The notes under the pieces were generated by a model. The model searched no databases and was not told where the DNA came from. It was given only the letters and a program-made list of their open reading frames with translations. Below, one piece after another: positions 43,299 to 51,416 of a DNA stretch of 64,000 bases. Source of the DNA: RHKX01 sp046330415 (lineage in GTDB: Bacteria > Actinomycetota > Thermoleophilia > Solirubrobacterales > 70-9); contig JAXLSW010000025.1 of NCBI GenBank assembly GCA_046330415.1, positions 8,764 through 72,763 on the forward strand. Reading direction: 5' to 3'. Positions within the stretch are counted from its first letter, which is position 1. Each line of letters opens with the position of its first letter. A program made the position numbers and the translations under genes.

Positions 43299-44958
43299 GG
43301 CCGAGCCGACCGAGCCGACCGAGCCGAAGAAGGGCGTCGCCAACCCGGGCGCTCTGCATGGCGGCAGGCTCGCCGCGAAGGCCCTGAAGGCGCGCGGCGT
43401 AACGCACCTGTTCACGCTCTCCGGGGGCCACCTGTTCTCCCTCTACGACGGCTGCCGCGAGGAGGGCATCGCGGTGATCGACGTCCGCCACGAGCAGGCC
43501 GCGGCCTTCGCCGCCGAGGGCTGGGCGAAGGCGACGCGCACGCCGGGCGTCTGCGCCCTCACCGCGGGCCCGGGCGTCACCAACGGCATGAGCGCGATGG
43601 CGAGCGCGCAGTCCAACGGGACCCCGATCGTCGTCCTCGGTGGTCGCGCGCCTGAGATGCGCTGGGGCTCGGGGAGCCTGCAGGAGATCGATCACCTTCC
43701 CTTCGTCTCGCCGCTGACGAAGTCGGCGGAGACGGTCAAGGAGCCGAACCTGATCGGCGAGGCGACCGTCCGGGCGTTCGACGCAGCAGGCGCCGTACCG
43801 ACCGGCCCCACCTTCCTCGACTACCCCCTCGACATCGTCTTCATGGACGCCGACGCCGAGATCCCGGGCGCACCGGTCGCCCCCGCGATCGGGCCGGCCG
43901 GCGCCCTCGAGCGCGCCGCCGAGCTGCTCGCCGGAGCCGAGCGGCCGGTGATCATGGCCGGCACCGGCCTCTACTGGGCGCGGGGCGAGAACGCGCTGCG
44001 GGAGCTCGCTGAACGCCACCGCATCCCGGTCTTCCTCAACGGGATGGGCCGCGGCTGCATCCCGGCTGATCACGAGCTCGCCTTCAGCCGGACCCGTGGC
44101 TCGGCGCTCAAGGGCGCCGACGTCGCGATCGTCGCCGGCGTCCCCCTCGACTTCCGGCTCGGCTTCGGCGGCTCAATAGGCGAGGACGCGAAGCTGATCC
44201 GCGTCGACAACGAGCCCAACCGGCTCGAGCGCAACCGAGCCGCCGATGTCGACCTCGTCGGCGACATCGCGATGACGCTCGGCGCGCTGGCGGCCGGTGC
44301 TCCCGGCGGCAAGTCGGAGGCCTGGGTCGAGGGCCTGCGGGCAGAGGAGGCGGACAAGCGCGAGGCGGAGGCCGAGGACCGGGCCGACCCTCGCGGGCCG
44401 TTGCACCCGATGCGGCTCTACGAGGAGCTCGGCCAGGTGCTCGACCGCGACGCGATCGTGATCGGGGACGGGGGCGACTTCGTCTCCTACGCCGGTCGCG
44501 TCATCGAGACATTCGAGCCCGGCACGTGGATGGACCCGGGACCCTTCGGCTGCCTCGGCGCCGGCCCCGGCCAGGCGATCGGCGCCGCCTGCGCCAACCC
44601 CGGCAAGCAGATCTGCCTGCTGCTCGGTGACGGCGCCTTCGGCTTCAGTGGGCTCGAGTTCGACACGATGGTCCGTCACGGCCTGCCGATCGTCGGCGTG
44701 ATGGGCAACAACGGGATCTGGGCGCTCGAGAAGCACCCGATGGAGTACCTCTACGGCTACTCGATCGCCGCCGAGCTGCAGCCGGAGACCCCGTACAACG
44801 AGGTCGTCGAGGCGCTCGGTGGCCACGGGGAGCTGGTGCGCGAGCCGGAGGAGCTGCGGCCCGCGCTGGAGCGGGCCTTCGCCTCGGGCAAGCCGGCACT
44901 CGTCAACGTCCTCACCGACCCCGACGTCGTCTACCCGCGGCGTGCGGTGCTGGTCTAG
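43276..44958 (+). CDS. ThDP-dependent enzyme, acetolactate synthase large-subunit-like
   Basis: 560 residues. N-terminal pyrimidine-binding domain: FTLSGGHLFSLYDGCREEG and VRHEQAAAFAAEGWAKATR with the catalytic Glu. The middle domain is FAD/CoA-type fold. The C-terminal ThDP motif is GDGAFGFSGLEFDTMVRHG followed by VGVMGNNGIW, the GDG-x(24-27)-NN pattern. Closest in style to mycobacterial IlvG-like proteins; it could equally be an oxalyl-CoA decarboxylase relative, and no regulatory subunit is nearby. GTG at 43276 overlaps the cyclase stop by 23 bases. Begins with an acidic Glu/Pro/Thr leader of about 20 residues. Confidence 0.85.
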   Translation: MATEEKAEAEPTEPTEPKKGVANPGALHGGRLAAKALKARGVTHLFTLSGGHLFSLYDGCREEGIAVIDVRHEQAAAFAAEGWAKATRTPGVCALTAGPGVTNGMSAMASAQSNGTPIVVLGGRAPEMRWGSGSLQEIDHLPFVSPLTKSAETVKEPNLIGEATVRAFDAAGAVPTGPTFLDYPLDIVFMDADAEIPGAPVAPAIGPAGALERAAELLAGAERPVIMAGTGLYWARGENALRELAERHRIPVFLNGMGRGCIPADHELAFSRTRGSALKGADVAIVAGVPLDFRLGFGGSIGEDAKLIRVDNEPNRLERNRAADVDLVGDIAMTLGALAAGAPGGKSEAWVEGLRAEEADKREAEAEDRADPRGPLHPMRLYEELGQVLDRDAIVIGDGGDFVSYAGRVIETFEPGTWMDPGPFGCLGAGPGQAIGAACANPGKQICLLLGDGAFGFSGLEFDTMVRHGLPIVGVMGNNGIWALEKHPMEYLYGYSIAAELQPETPYNEVVEALGGHGELVREPEELRPALERAFASGKPALVNVLTDPDVVYPRRAVLV

Positions 44959-44969
44959 CCGGCCCGGCG

Positions 44970-45251
44970 ATGGGGCTTCGGATCGGGCGGCACAACTTCA
45001 CCTACGTCACCTACGACGCCTCCAGCGACGTCATCTACGCGAAGCGCGACGGGGAGCCCTCGGCTCGCCGCCAGCCCTCACCGGAGGATCACGTCTGGCT
45101 GTTCGACGCTGACGATCGTTTCCACGGCGTCGCGCTGATGGAGCCTCGCGAGCGGCTCGAGCGTGACGGTGCCGTCTATCTGACCCTGCCCAGCGGCGAG
45201 CACGAGCGGGTCGCCGGGGTCGAGTTCACCGTCCGTAGAGCGAACCCGTAG
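44970..45251 (+). CDS. Small DUF2283-like protein
   Basis: 93 residues. The pattern TYVTYDASSDVIYAKRDGE and, later, VWLFDADDRFHGVALMEP matches the DUF2283 layout (YD...D.lYi ... D..g.vvGiEi). The family has no known biochemical function. ATG at 44970, 11 bases after the ThDP enzyme stop; no clear Shine-Dalgarno. Possibly the last gene of the cyclase transcript. Confidence 0.65.
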   Translation: MGLRIGRHNFTYVTYDASSDVIYAKRDGEPSARRQPSPEDHVWLFDADDRFHGVALMEPRERLERDGAVYLTLPSGEHERVAGVEFTVRRANP

Positions 45252-45262
45252 CCGCCATTGCG

Positions 45263-45268
45263 TAATCT
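45263..45268 (+). promoter_or_regulatory. -10 element (TAATCT) of the sigma-factor transcript
   Basis: TAATCT is seven bases upstream of a GTG (45276) that begins a short upstream reading frame, and 36 bases before the sigma ATG. Confidence 0.45.
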
Positions 45269-45275
45269 CAACACC

Positions 45276-45311
45276 GTGACCGGAACCGTCGTACGGCAGG
45301 CGCCATGCTGA
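45276..45311 (+). CDS. Putative 11-codon leaderless upstream ORF overlapping the sigma gene start
   Basis: GTG at 45276 opens an 11-residue frame (MTGTVVRQAPC) whose TGA at 45309-45311 overlaps the first codons of the sigma gene (ATG 45305). Spacing from the -10 element is that of other leaderless starts here. The sigma ATG has only a weak GGCAGG before it, so reinitiation or coupling from this frame could set its translation. Too short to prove as a gene. Confidence 0.3.
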   Translation: MTGTVVRQAPC

Positions 45312-46102
45312 ATGAGAGCGGCGGCTCCGCGGCTGATCCGGAGATCGGGCTCGAGGGCGACGAGCAGCTCCTGCACCGATTCGCGACCACCCGCGATCAG
45401 GCCGCTCGCGAGGAGCTCGCAACCCGGTTCCTGCCGTTGGCCTCCAGCCTCGCGGCCCGCTACCGCGATCGCGGCGAGAGCATGGAGGACCTGGAGCAGG
45501 TGGCCCGCCTGGGGCTGCTGAAGGCGATCGACGGCTACGACGACACCCGCTCCAACAGCTTCGGCGCCTACGCCACGCCGACGATCCTCGGCGAGCTTCG
45601 CCGCCACTTCCGCGACCGCTCGTGGTCGATGCGCGTTCCGCGTGACCTCAAGGAGGCGATGCCGAAGATCCGCACCGCGATCGCCGACCTGGCAACCGAG
45701 AAGGGCCGCATGCCCGACGCCGAGGAGGTCGCTGAGGCGACCAACCTGAAGAAGGCCGAGGTCGACGAGGCGCTCGCCGCCTCGACGGCGGCGCGCCCAG
45801 CCTCGCTCGATGCGCCGGCCTCAGCGCGGGCGGTGGAGGAGGGGGCCGTGCCGCTCGTGGAGCAGGTCGGCATCGACGACGAGCACCTCGAGCACGTCGA
45901 GTACAACGTCATGCTCGAGCAGCGGCTCGAGGCGCTGTCGGAGCGCGACCGCGAGGTGTTGCACCTGAGCTTCGTCGAGGACCTCACCCAGGCCGAGATC
46001 GGCAAGCGGGTAGGCGTCTCGCAGATGCAGGTCTCACGGATCCTCCGCGCGTCGCTGGAGCGGCTGCGCGAGCCCGATGCCGACGAAGACCGGCAGGCCT
46101 GA
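45305..46102 (+). CDS. RNA polymerase sigma factor, SigB/SigF/SigG family
   Basis: 265 residues of group 3 sigma factor controlling stress, sporulation-like or motility genes. Region 2: SMEDLEQVARLGLLKAIDGYDDTRSNSFGAYATPTILGELRRHFRD-like block (about residues 60-105) followed by SMRVPRDLKE, the hallmark of SigB/F proteins. Region 3 about 120-175; region 4 LSERDREVLHLSFVEDLTQA then EIGKRVGVSQMQVSRILR at the C-terminus. No anti-sigma (RsbW) or anti-anti-sigma gene is adjacent. It has an upstream short frame that may couple translation. Confidence 0.92.
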   Translation: MLNESGGSAADPEIGLEGDEQLLHRFATTRDQAAREELATRFLPLASSLAARYRDRGESMEDLEQVARLGLLKAIDGYDDTRSNSFGAYATPTILGELRRHFRDRSWSMRVPRDLKEAMPKIRTAIADLATEKGRMPDAEEVAEATNLKKAEVDEALAASTAARPASLDAPASARAVEEGAVPLVEQVGIDDEHLEHVEYNVMLEQRLEALSERDREVLHLSFVEDLTQAEIGKRVGVSQMQVSRILRASLERLREPDADEDRQA

Positions 46103-46299
46103 GGCCAAGCGGCTCACCCGGCGGTTGTCGTCCAAGCTGTTTCAGCCGCCCGCGACCGGGCATATCCCCCGTCAAGCACAGTCACGTCCCGGGCGCCCGG
46201 CCGGCGTTCGGGACAGCCAAGAGGGATGCCAGCACGGCGCGAGGAGTGGGGGCGGAACCACCTTCGCGTTTCGTGCGTTCTGATTCGCCCCGTCCCGCC

Positions 46300-47012
46300 T
46301 CAGTCGCCCGGGCGGCCGGCCTCGATCTCGACCACGATCGTCGCCGCCAGCTCTCCCGCGGCGTCGCAGAACCAGAGCCGGTTGCCGCTGCGGTGCACGG
46401 TGGCGAGACCGGTCCCGATGCCTCCTCTGTACTCGGCTTCGAGCGACCCCGGTGAATCCGCGAGGGCGTCGAGCTCGAGCAGCTCCTCGGCCGCGCGCCA
46501 GTACATCGTGTTGTTGACGTGGCCGGCGACGTCGAGGTCGGCGCGGACGAATCGCCATTCCCGGACCGCGGCGTCATCGGGCGGCTGTGCCTCGTGCCGA
46601 AGCGAGCTGCGGGCCCGGTTGGCGGCCGCGCTCTCACCGTAGACGGCGTGGAACTCCTCCGGGAGCCGGGCCGGGCGGCGCAGGACCGGGTCGAGGTGGA
46701 CCCAGATCGCGGTCACGTCGAGCTTCGCCCCCTGTCGCCGCGAATCTGGATCGTGCGTTCGGCGGCCGACTTCGCCATGCCGCTGCACCAGGTGCGGAGC
46801 TCGAGCCGCTCGCCGAAGCGGGGGAGTCGCTCGCTCGCGATCCTCGTGCGGCGGATGATACAAGCTGTCTGTAGCGTCAGGCCCGCGTCCAGCGAGTCGG
46901 CGACGGCGACCTCCTGCAGCCACCGCCCGAGCGAGTGTGGATGGGCGACACCGCGCTCGTCGACGTCGATCCCGTCGACGTCCTGGTGGCCGATGTAGAC
47001 CCGTCCCGTCAG
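46300..47012 (-). pseudogene. Acyl-ACP thioesterase-like gene with a single frameshift
   Basis: Two minus-strand frames together form one hot-dog thioesterase of about 237 residues. The N-terminal part (GRVYIGHQDVDGIDVDERG, GRWLQEVAVADSLDAG) ends at RTIQIRGDRG; continuation GAKLDVTAIWVHLDP, then FVRADLDVAGHVNNTMYWRA, lies in another frame. The break is at a run of five C on the plus strand (46728-46732): one more base restores a 714-base gene. No other damage is visible, so it may be a homopolymer sequencing error or a recent mutation. The most likely start is CTG at 47012, overlapping the upstream stop as CTGA; no ATG/GTG/TTG fits. Confidence 0.75.
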
Positions 47013-47473
47013 CGCGCGCCGGGGTTCTCGACGTACTCCTTGAGGCCCTCGGCGGCGCCCTTGGTGAGGAACTCCTTCACCTTCCCCTCGGCGGGGCCGC
47101 GGAGAAGCATCCCGAAGATGCGGCCCGGGTCGGCGACGAGGTCGAAGGTCGCGCGGGTTCGCGCGCCGCCGTCGAGCTCCTCGAAGATCCAGCGCCCGTT
47201 CAGCGACTTCGTGTCGCCCTTCTCCTGGACCCAGCTCATCCCGGCGGGTTCGTCCTCGTAGGAGAAGCGCAGCCGCTGGTGGGTGGTCTTGACCTTCGCG
47301 TCCGAGGTGCTGTCGACGAGGGTCGCGCGACCCTGATCGTCGGTCTCGAGGGTCTCGACCGTCTGCAGCGCCGGCTGCCATGCGGTCGAGGCCGGCACGT
47401 CGGCCGCGACGTCGAAGACCTCCTGCATGGGCGCGTCGATCTCGACGGTCCAGCTCGCCTCTAGTAGTCCCAT
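47009..47473 (-). CDS. SRPBCC / polyketide-cyclase-like family protein
   Basis: 154 residues of START-like helix-grip fold, a family that binds lipids or hydrophobic metabolites. WTVEIDAPMQEVFDVAADVPASTAW opens it; KTTHQRLRFSYEDEP and RWIFEELDGGARTRATFDL are strands of the cavity. ATG at 47473 chosen because TAATGT (minus strand, 47482-47487) lies eight bases before it; an ATG at 47485 is also in frame. It overlaps the thioesterase gene, suggesting a shared role with acyl chains. Confidence 0.78.
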   Translation of the reverse strand: MGLLEASWTVEIDAPMQEVFDVAADVPASTAWQPALQTVETLETDDQGRATLVDSTSDAKVKTTHQRLRFSYEDEPAGMSWVQEKGDTKSLNGRWIFEELDGGARTRATFDLVADPGRIFGMLLRGPAEGKVKEFLTKGAAEGLKEYVENPGAR

Positions 47474-47481
47474 CGCGCGGC

Positions 47482-47487
47482 ACATTA
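47482..47487 (-). promoter_or_regulatory. -10 element (TAATGT) of the SRPBCC/thioesterase pair
   Basis: Eight bases before the ATG at 47473 on the minus strand. Back to back with the pdxH -10, 36 bases away. Confidence 0.45.
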
Positions 47488-47522
47488 ACCGGGGGCGGAG
47501 CCGAGCCGGGATCCGGCCGCTC

Positions 47523-47528
47523 TAGAGT
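47523..47528 (+). promoter_or_regulatory. -10 element (TAGAGT) of pdxH
   Basis: Eight bases before the GTG at 47537, no Shine-Dalgarno. Confidence 0.5.
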
Positions 47529-47536
47529 CCGGCCTC

Positions 47537-48157
47537 GTGCCCCGACGCCCCGACATGCCGCCCTTCTCGGAGGGCGATCTGCGCGAGGACCCCTTCGAGC
47601 TGTTCGCCGCCTGGTACGAGCTCGCGCGCGAGGAGGCCTCCCTCGCGGAGGCGATGTGCCTCGCGACGGTCGACGAGGACGGCATGCCCGATGCGCGGAT
47701 GGTCCTGCTCAAGGGCTTCGGTCCCGAGGGGTTCCGCTTCTTCACCAACAGCGGTTCGGCGAAGGGCGGCCAGCTCGCGGCCCGGCCGGCGGCGGCGCTC
47801 GTCCTCTACTGGCGGGAGCTCGATCGCCAGGTGCGGGTGCGCGGCGTCGTCGAGCGGCTCGGCGAGGAGGCCTCCGACGAGTACTTCGCCACGCGTCCGC
47901 ACGAGAGCCGGATCGGTGCCTGGGCGAGCCCACAGAGCCGGCCGCTCGCCGACCGCGGCGAGCTCGATCGGCGCGTGGCCGAGATCGAGGCCCGTTTCGG
48001 CGACGGTGAGGTGCCGCGACCGGAGTACTGGGGCGGCTACCTGGTCGTGCCGGAGCGGATCGAGTTCTGGCAGGGGCAGGTGGGCCGGCTGCACGACCGC
48101 TTCGTCTACACCCGTTCGGGGGGCGCCGCCTGGTCGCCTCGGCGCCTCGCCCCCTGA
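47537..48157 (+). CDS. pdxH: Pyridoxamine/pyridoxine 5'-phosphate oxidase
   Basis: FMN enzyme that makes pyridoxal 5'-phosphate. 206 residues, normal. MCLATVDEDGMPDARMVLLKGF and GFRFFTNSGSAKGGQLAARP bind FMN; YFATRPHESRIGAWASPQS is the signature; PRPEYWGGYLVVPERIEFWQGQ-type block and RLHDRFVYTRSG close it. GTG start at 47537 directly after a -10 element. Divergent from the SRPBCC gene and convergent with ppx, 24 bases between stops. Confidence 0.95.
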   Translation: MPRRPDMPPFSEGDLREDPFELFAAWYELAREEASLAEAMCLATVDEDGMPDARMVLLKGFGPEGFRFFTNSGSAKGGQLAARPAAALVLYWRELDRQVRVRGVVERLGEEASDEYFATRPHESRIGAWASPQSRPLADRGELDRRVAEIEARFGDGEVPRPEYWGGYLVVPERIEFWQGQVGRLHDRFVYTRSGGAAWSPRRLAP

Positions 48158-48181
48158 GGCGAGCGGGCTACCCGCAGCGGG

Positions 48182-49129
48182 CTAGCCGTGATTGCCTGAT
48201 CCCATCAGGGACCGGCCGTTGGCGGCGGCCGAGATCGCGGCTCCGTAGAGGATGTCGCGCTCGGAGACCTCGACCTCGTCGAGGCCGAACGCGCGCATCG
48301 CCTTGATCAGGATGACGACGCCGGCGACGATCGTCGGGGCACGGTCAGGGTGGACCCCGGGGACGTGGGCGCGCTCGGCGACCGGCAGGGAGGCGAGGCG
48401 GGAGCATGCCTGCTGCGCGCTCGCGAGAGACAGGTGGTGTCCCTCGACGACGTCGGCGTCGAAGTCCTCGAGCTCGAGCTCAACCGCGGCGAGGGTCGCC
48501 GGGGTGCCGGCGACGGCGATGGCGTGCTCAGCGCGCAGCCCCGGATGGGAGGACAACTCCGCCTCGAGCGTGCCGCCGACGTCGTCGGAGAGCGCTTCGA
48601 GCTCCTCGGTCCGCGGCGGGTCGGCGTGCACGTGGCGTTCGGAGTGGCGGACGACCCCGACCTGCAGGGAGGTGTGGAACTCCGGCTCGGGGCCGGAGCC
48701 GACGATGAGCTCGGTCGAGCCGCCGCCGATGTCGACGACGAGGGTCTTGCGGCCGACATGGCCGCCGCTGCGGGCACCGCGGTACGTGAGCCGGGCTTCC
48801 TGGAGACCGTCGATGACGCGGGCCTCCAGCGAGAAGCGCTCGCGCAATTCGGCCAGGAAGGCATCGCCGTTGGAGGCGTCGCGGACCGCGCTGGTGGCGA
48901 AGGCGACGGTGCGCTCGGCGCCCAGCCGCTCGGCCTCGGCGACGTAATCGCCGACCGCGGCGTAGACGTCCTCGATGTTCTCGGTCGCGAGCTGTCCGGA
49001 GGTCTCGACGCCGCGGCCGAGGCCGGTCACTCGGGCCTCGCGGTGGACCGCGTCGGCGTGCTCACCCTCGACGTCGGCGATGAGCAGCCGCGTCGAGTTC
49101 GTTCCCATGTCGATGGCTGCGACTCGCAA
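48182..49129 (-). CDS. ppx: Exopolyphosphatase / guanosine pentaphosphatase (Ppx/GppA) family
   Basis: Hydrolyses terminal phosphates of polyphosphate or pppGpp. 315 residues, the short actinobacterial form. VAAIDMGTNSTRLLIADVEG is the first phosphate loop, VAFATSAVRDASNGDAF the second block, LVVDIGGGSTELIVG the third. AIAVAGTPATLAAVE and GVVILIKAMRAFG finish the actin-like ATPase fold. TTG start at 49129, seven bases after TACGAT on the minus strand. Confidence 0.92.
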   Translation of the reverse strand: MRVAAIDMGTNSTRLLIADVEGEHADAVHREARVTGLGRGVETSGQLATENIEDVYAAVGDYVAEAERLGAERTVAFATSAVRDASNGDAFLAELRERFSLEARVIDGLQEARLTYRGARSGGHVGRKTLVVDIGGGSTELIVGSGPEPEFHTSLQVGVVRHSERHVHADPPRTEELEALSDDVGGTLEAELSSHPGLRAEHAIAVAGTPATLAAVELELEDFDADVVEGHHLSLASAQQACSRLASLPVAERAHVPGVHPDRAPTIVAGVVILIKAMRAFGLDEVEVSERDILYGAAISAAANGRSLMGSGNHG

Positions 49130-49136
49130 GGCGCCG

Positions 49137-49142
49137 ATCGTA
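49137..49142 (-). promoter_or_regulatory. -10 element (TACGAT) of ppx
   Basis: Read on the minus strand, seven bases before the TTG at 49129. Identical to the glmU element in sequence and spacing. Confidence 0.5.
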
Positions 49143-49185
49143 GTGGGACACGCGTACCGGCACGCTTACGGCTCGGCGCGGCCCC

Positions 49186-50283
49186 TCATCGACGTCCCGC
49201 CTCGAACCCCCGAAGTGCCGCGACGACGAGGCCGCCGATCGCATCGAGGTCGTAGCCGCCCTCCTGGACGATCACCGTCGGCAGGCCGAGCTCGCCGAGG
49301 ATGCGCCCGCCCTCGCCGTAGCCGGCGAGCGTGACGTCGAGTGGGCTCTCGGGATCGCCCCCGGCGGCGTCGACGCCCAGCGGCACGACCAGCGAGCGGG
49401 CGCCGCCGTCACGGGCCCAGGCGGCGAGTTGCGAGATCGCCTCCAGCCATGGGGCGTCGCCGGAGCCCGGGGAGAGGGTGAGGTTGCGGTTGTGCTCGCC
49501 GTCCGCGTCCTCGAAGCCGAGGAAGTGAGGGAACCAGCCCGCGGCCGGATCGACGTGAACGGAGCCGGTCAGAACCGTCGGATCGTCGGCGAAGATCGCC
49601 TCCGTGCCGTTGCCGTGGTGAGCGTCGATGTCGATCACGGCGACGGGACCGCCGAGCCGCTTCCGCAGCCCGGCGGCGGCGAGCGCCGCGTTGTTGAGGT
49701 AGCAGGAGCCGCCGATCGCCTCGCGCGTGGCGTGGTGGCCGGGCGGGCGGCAGAGCGCGTAGGCGGCGCCGGCGGATCCGCCGTCAGCCGTGGCGACGAG
49801 CTCGGCCGCGCTGATCGCGGCATCGGCCGCGCCCCGCGCCGCCTCCCATGTGCCGGGGCCGATCAGGGTCATCGTGTCGTAGGCGAAGAGGCCGGCGCGA
49901 GCGCTCATCGCCGCCGGCGTCCGCGGCTCGGCCCCGGCGAGCATCCCGGGGGTGGGGAAGATGTAGGGGACGACACGGTCCTGGCCGGGGTCGTCGGTCA
50001 GCCCGGCCTCCTCCCATCGCTCCCAGGCGTGCTCGAGGTGGTCCAGCAGCGCCGGGTCGTGGACGGCGGCGAGGTCGCTGAGCGGGTGAGGCGTGGCGGC
50101 GGTCAGGGTCGCGCCGGCCTCGAGCAGCGCCGCCCGGATCCGTTCAGCGCGCTCGGGCACCTCCGTGCCGGGGGTGCGCACCCCGACCCAGATCTCGGCA
50201 CCCGGGACGTGGCGGGCGTGCTGCTCGTCGCAGACCACCGGCATCGAAATCGACGTCAACTCGGCCGCACTCCTCACTCCCAA
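49186..50283 (-). CDS. Histone deacetylase family (acetoin utilisation/acetylpolyamine amidohydrolase type) protein
   Basis: Zn-dependent amidohydrolase, in bacteria acting on acetylated polyamines or acetyl-lysine. 365 residues from TTG 50283, or 352 from the ATG at 50244 (MPVVCDEQHARH), which looks better since homologues begin there. LCRPPGHHATREAIGGSCYLNNAA contains the His pair; VAVIDIDAHHGNGTEAIF supplies metal Asp/His; YLTLSPGSGDAPW-like and VVPLGVDAAGGDPESPL give the second Asp; VIVQEGGYDL closes the pocket. Divergent from the kdd operon with 68-107 bases between starts, so they could share control. Confidence 0.87.
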   Translation of the reverse strand: MGVRSAAELTSISMPVVCDEQHARHVPGAEIWVGVRTPGTEVPERAERIRAALLEAGATLTAATPHPLSDLAAVHDPALLDHLEHAWERWEEAGLTDDPGQDRVVPYIFPTPGMLAGAEPRTPAAMSARAGLFAYDTMTLIGPGTWEAARGAADAAISAAELVATADGGSAGAAYALCRPPGHHATREAIGGSCYLNNAALAAAGLRKRLGGPVAVIDIDAHHGNGTEAIFADDPTVLTGSVHVDPAAGWFPHFLGFEDADGEHNRNLTLSPGSGDAPWLEAISQLAAWARDGGARSLVVPLGVDAAGGDPESPLDVTLAGYGEGGRILGELGLPTVIVQEGGYDLDAIGGLVVAALRGFEAGRR

Positions 50284-50334
50284 ACCTGAAGACCACCAAG
50301 GATCACCTAAGAGGTCTGAACCGTTCTGGCGTGT

Positions 50335-50340
50335 TAGCCT
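50335..50340 (+). promoter_or_regulatory. -10 element (TAGCCT) of the kdd operon
   Basis: TAGCCT, then the palindrome at 50341-50350, then the ATG at 50352. A protein bound at the palindrome would block this promoter. Confidence 0.4.
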
Positions 50341-50350
50341 AACGATCGTT
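50341..50350. promoter_or_regulatory. Palindrome AACGATCGTT, candidate TetR operator
   Basis: Perfect ten-base palindrome of AAC-N4-GTT type, common for TetR/FadR-like repressors, lying between the -10 and the kdd start. A TetR gene is the fourth gene of this operon, so autoregulation is the simplest idea. Confidence 0.5.
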
Positions 50351-50351
50351 C

Positions 50352-51416
50352 ATGAGGGAGGAGAGGCCCGATGATCGAAGCCGCGGAGATCGGCTCGGCG
50401 CGCATCGCGTGCTCGCTCCGGCGGGCGCGCTCCCGCAGCCGGCGGAGCGGCTCGACCCCTCCCCGCCGCTCGGCGACCTCGAGTTCGAGGTCGACGTCGA
50501 GCGCCTCTGCCTCGACTCGACCTCCTTCCGGGAGATCCGGGCGAACGCCTCGGCCGACCCCGCTGCGATGGCCGAGCGCATCGGGGCGATCGTCGCGGCG
50601 CGCGGGAAGATGCACAACCCCGCCACCGGCTCCGGCGGCGTCCTGCTCGGGACCGTCGCCGCCGTCGGCGCGGAGTTCCCCGATGCGCCCCCCGTCGGCT
50701 CGCGGATCGTCACCCTCGCTTCGTTGACCCTGACGCCGCTGCGGCTCGCATCGGTCGACCGCGTCGACCCCGACTCCGCGCAGGTCGAGGTGACGGGCAC
50801 CGCCTACGTCGCCGCGAGCGCTCCGTGGGGGCCCCTTCCCGACGACATCGACGACGCCACCGCGATCGAGCTCTACGACGTCTACGGCGCCGGCTCCCAC
50901 ACCCGCGACCTCGTTTCGCCGGGCGACACCGTCTGCGTGCTCGGCGCGGGGCACGCCGGCAAGCTCGCGCTCGCGGCCGCACGCGACGGGGGCGCGGGCA
51001 GGCTGATCGCCGCCGACGTCGATCTCGGGGCCGCCGCCCTCGTCGCCGATCTCGGGCTCTGCGACGTCGCCGTGGCCACCGACCTTCGCGACCCGCTCGG
51101 GGCGCTCGCGGCCCTGGGCGAGGCAGGTGCGCCGCCCGCGGACCTCACCGTCGTGGTCGTCAACGCAACCGACTGCGAGTCGACGGCGATCCTCGCCACC
51201 GCCGACGGCGGGACCGTCCTCTTCTACTCGATGGCGACCAGCTTCCAGACGGCGGCGCTCAGTGCTGACGGGATGAGCCGCGACGTGCGGATGCTCGTCG
51301 GCAACGGCTTCGCTCCCGATCGAGGCGCCTACGCGCTCGACCTCTACCGCCGCGACCCCATCCTGCGCGAGGCGCTCGCCGCGGGGGGACGGGAGATCCC
51401 GGAGGTCGTCCGGTGA
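50352..51416 (+). CDS. kdd: L-erythro-3,5-diaminohexanoate dehydrogenase
   Basis: NAD-dependent oxidation of 3,5-diaminohexanoate to 5-amino-3-oxohexanoate in the beta-lysine (lysine fermentation) pathway. 354 residues. GDRLGAHRVLAPAGALPQPA at the N-terminus, EIRANASADPAAMAERI, VAARGKMHNPATGSGGVLLG and the Rossmann GDTVCVLGAGHAGKLALAAA are characteristic of Kdd. ATG at 50352 appears leaderless. GGAGGAGAGG before an ATG at 50371 looks like a ribosome-binding site, but that frame does not encode Kdd. Next genes kce and a hot-dog protein support the assignment. Confidence 0.85.
   Translation: MREERPDDRSRGDRLGAHRVLAPAGALPQPAERLDPSPPLGDLEFEVDVERLCLDSTSFREIRANASADPAAMAERIGAIVAARGKMHNPATGSGGVLLGTVAAVGAEFPDAPPVGSRIVTLASLTLTPLRLASVDRVDPDSAQVEVTGTAYVAASAPWGPLPDDIDDATAIELYDVYGAGSHTRDLVSPGDTVCVLGAGHAGKLALAAARDGGAGRLIAADVDLGAAALVADLGLCDVAVATDLRDPLGALAALGEAGAPPADLTVVVVNATDCESTAILATADGGTVLFYSMATSFQTAALSADGMSRDVRMLVGNGFAPDRGAYALDLYRRDPILREALAAGGREIPEVVR

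Noticed and set aside
50371..50727. ATG at 50371 with a strong GGAGGAGAGG upstream
   Set aside because: Its frame gives an Arg/Ser-rich shadow protein, while the frame from 50352 encodes the whole of Kdd including its N-terminal motif. An early frameshift in kdd is possible but not needed.
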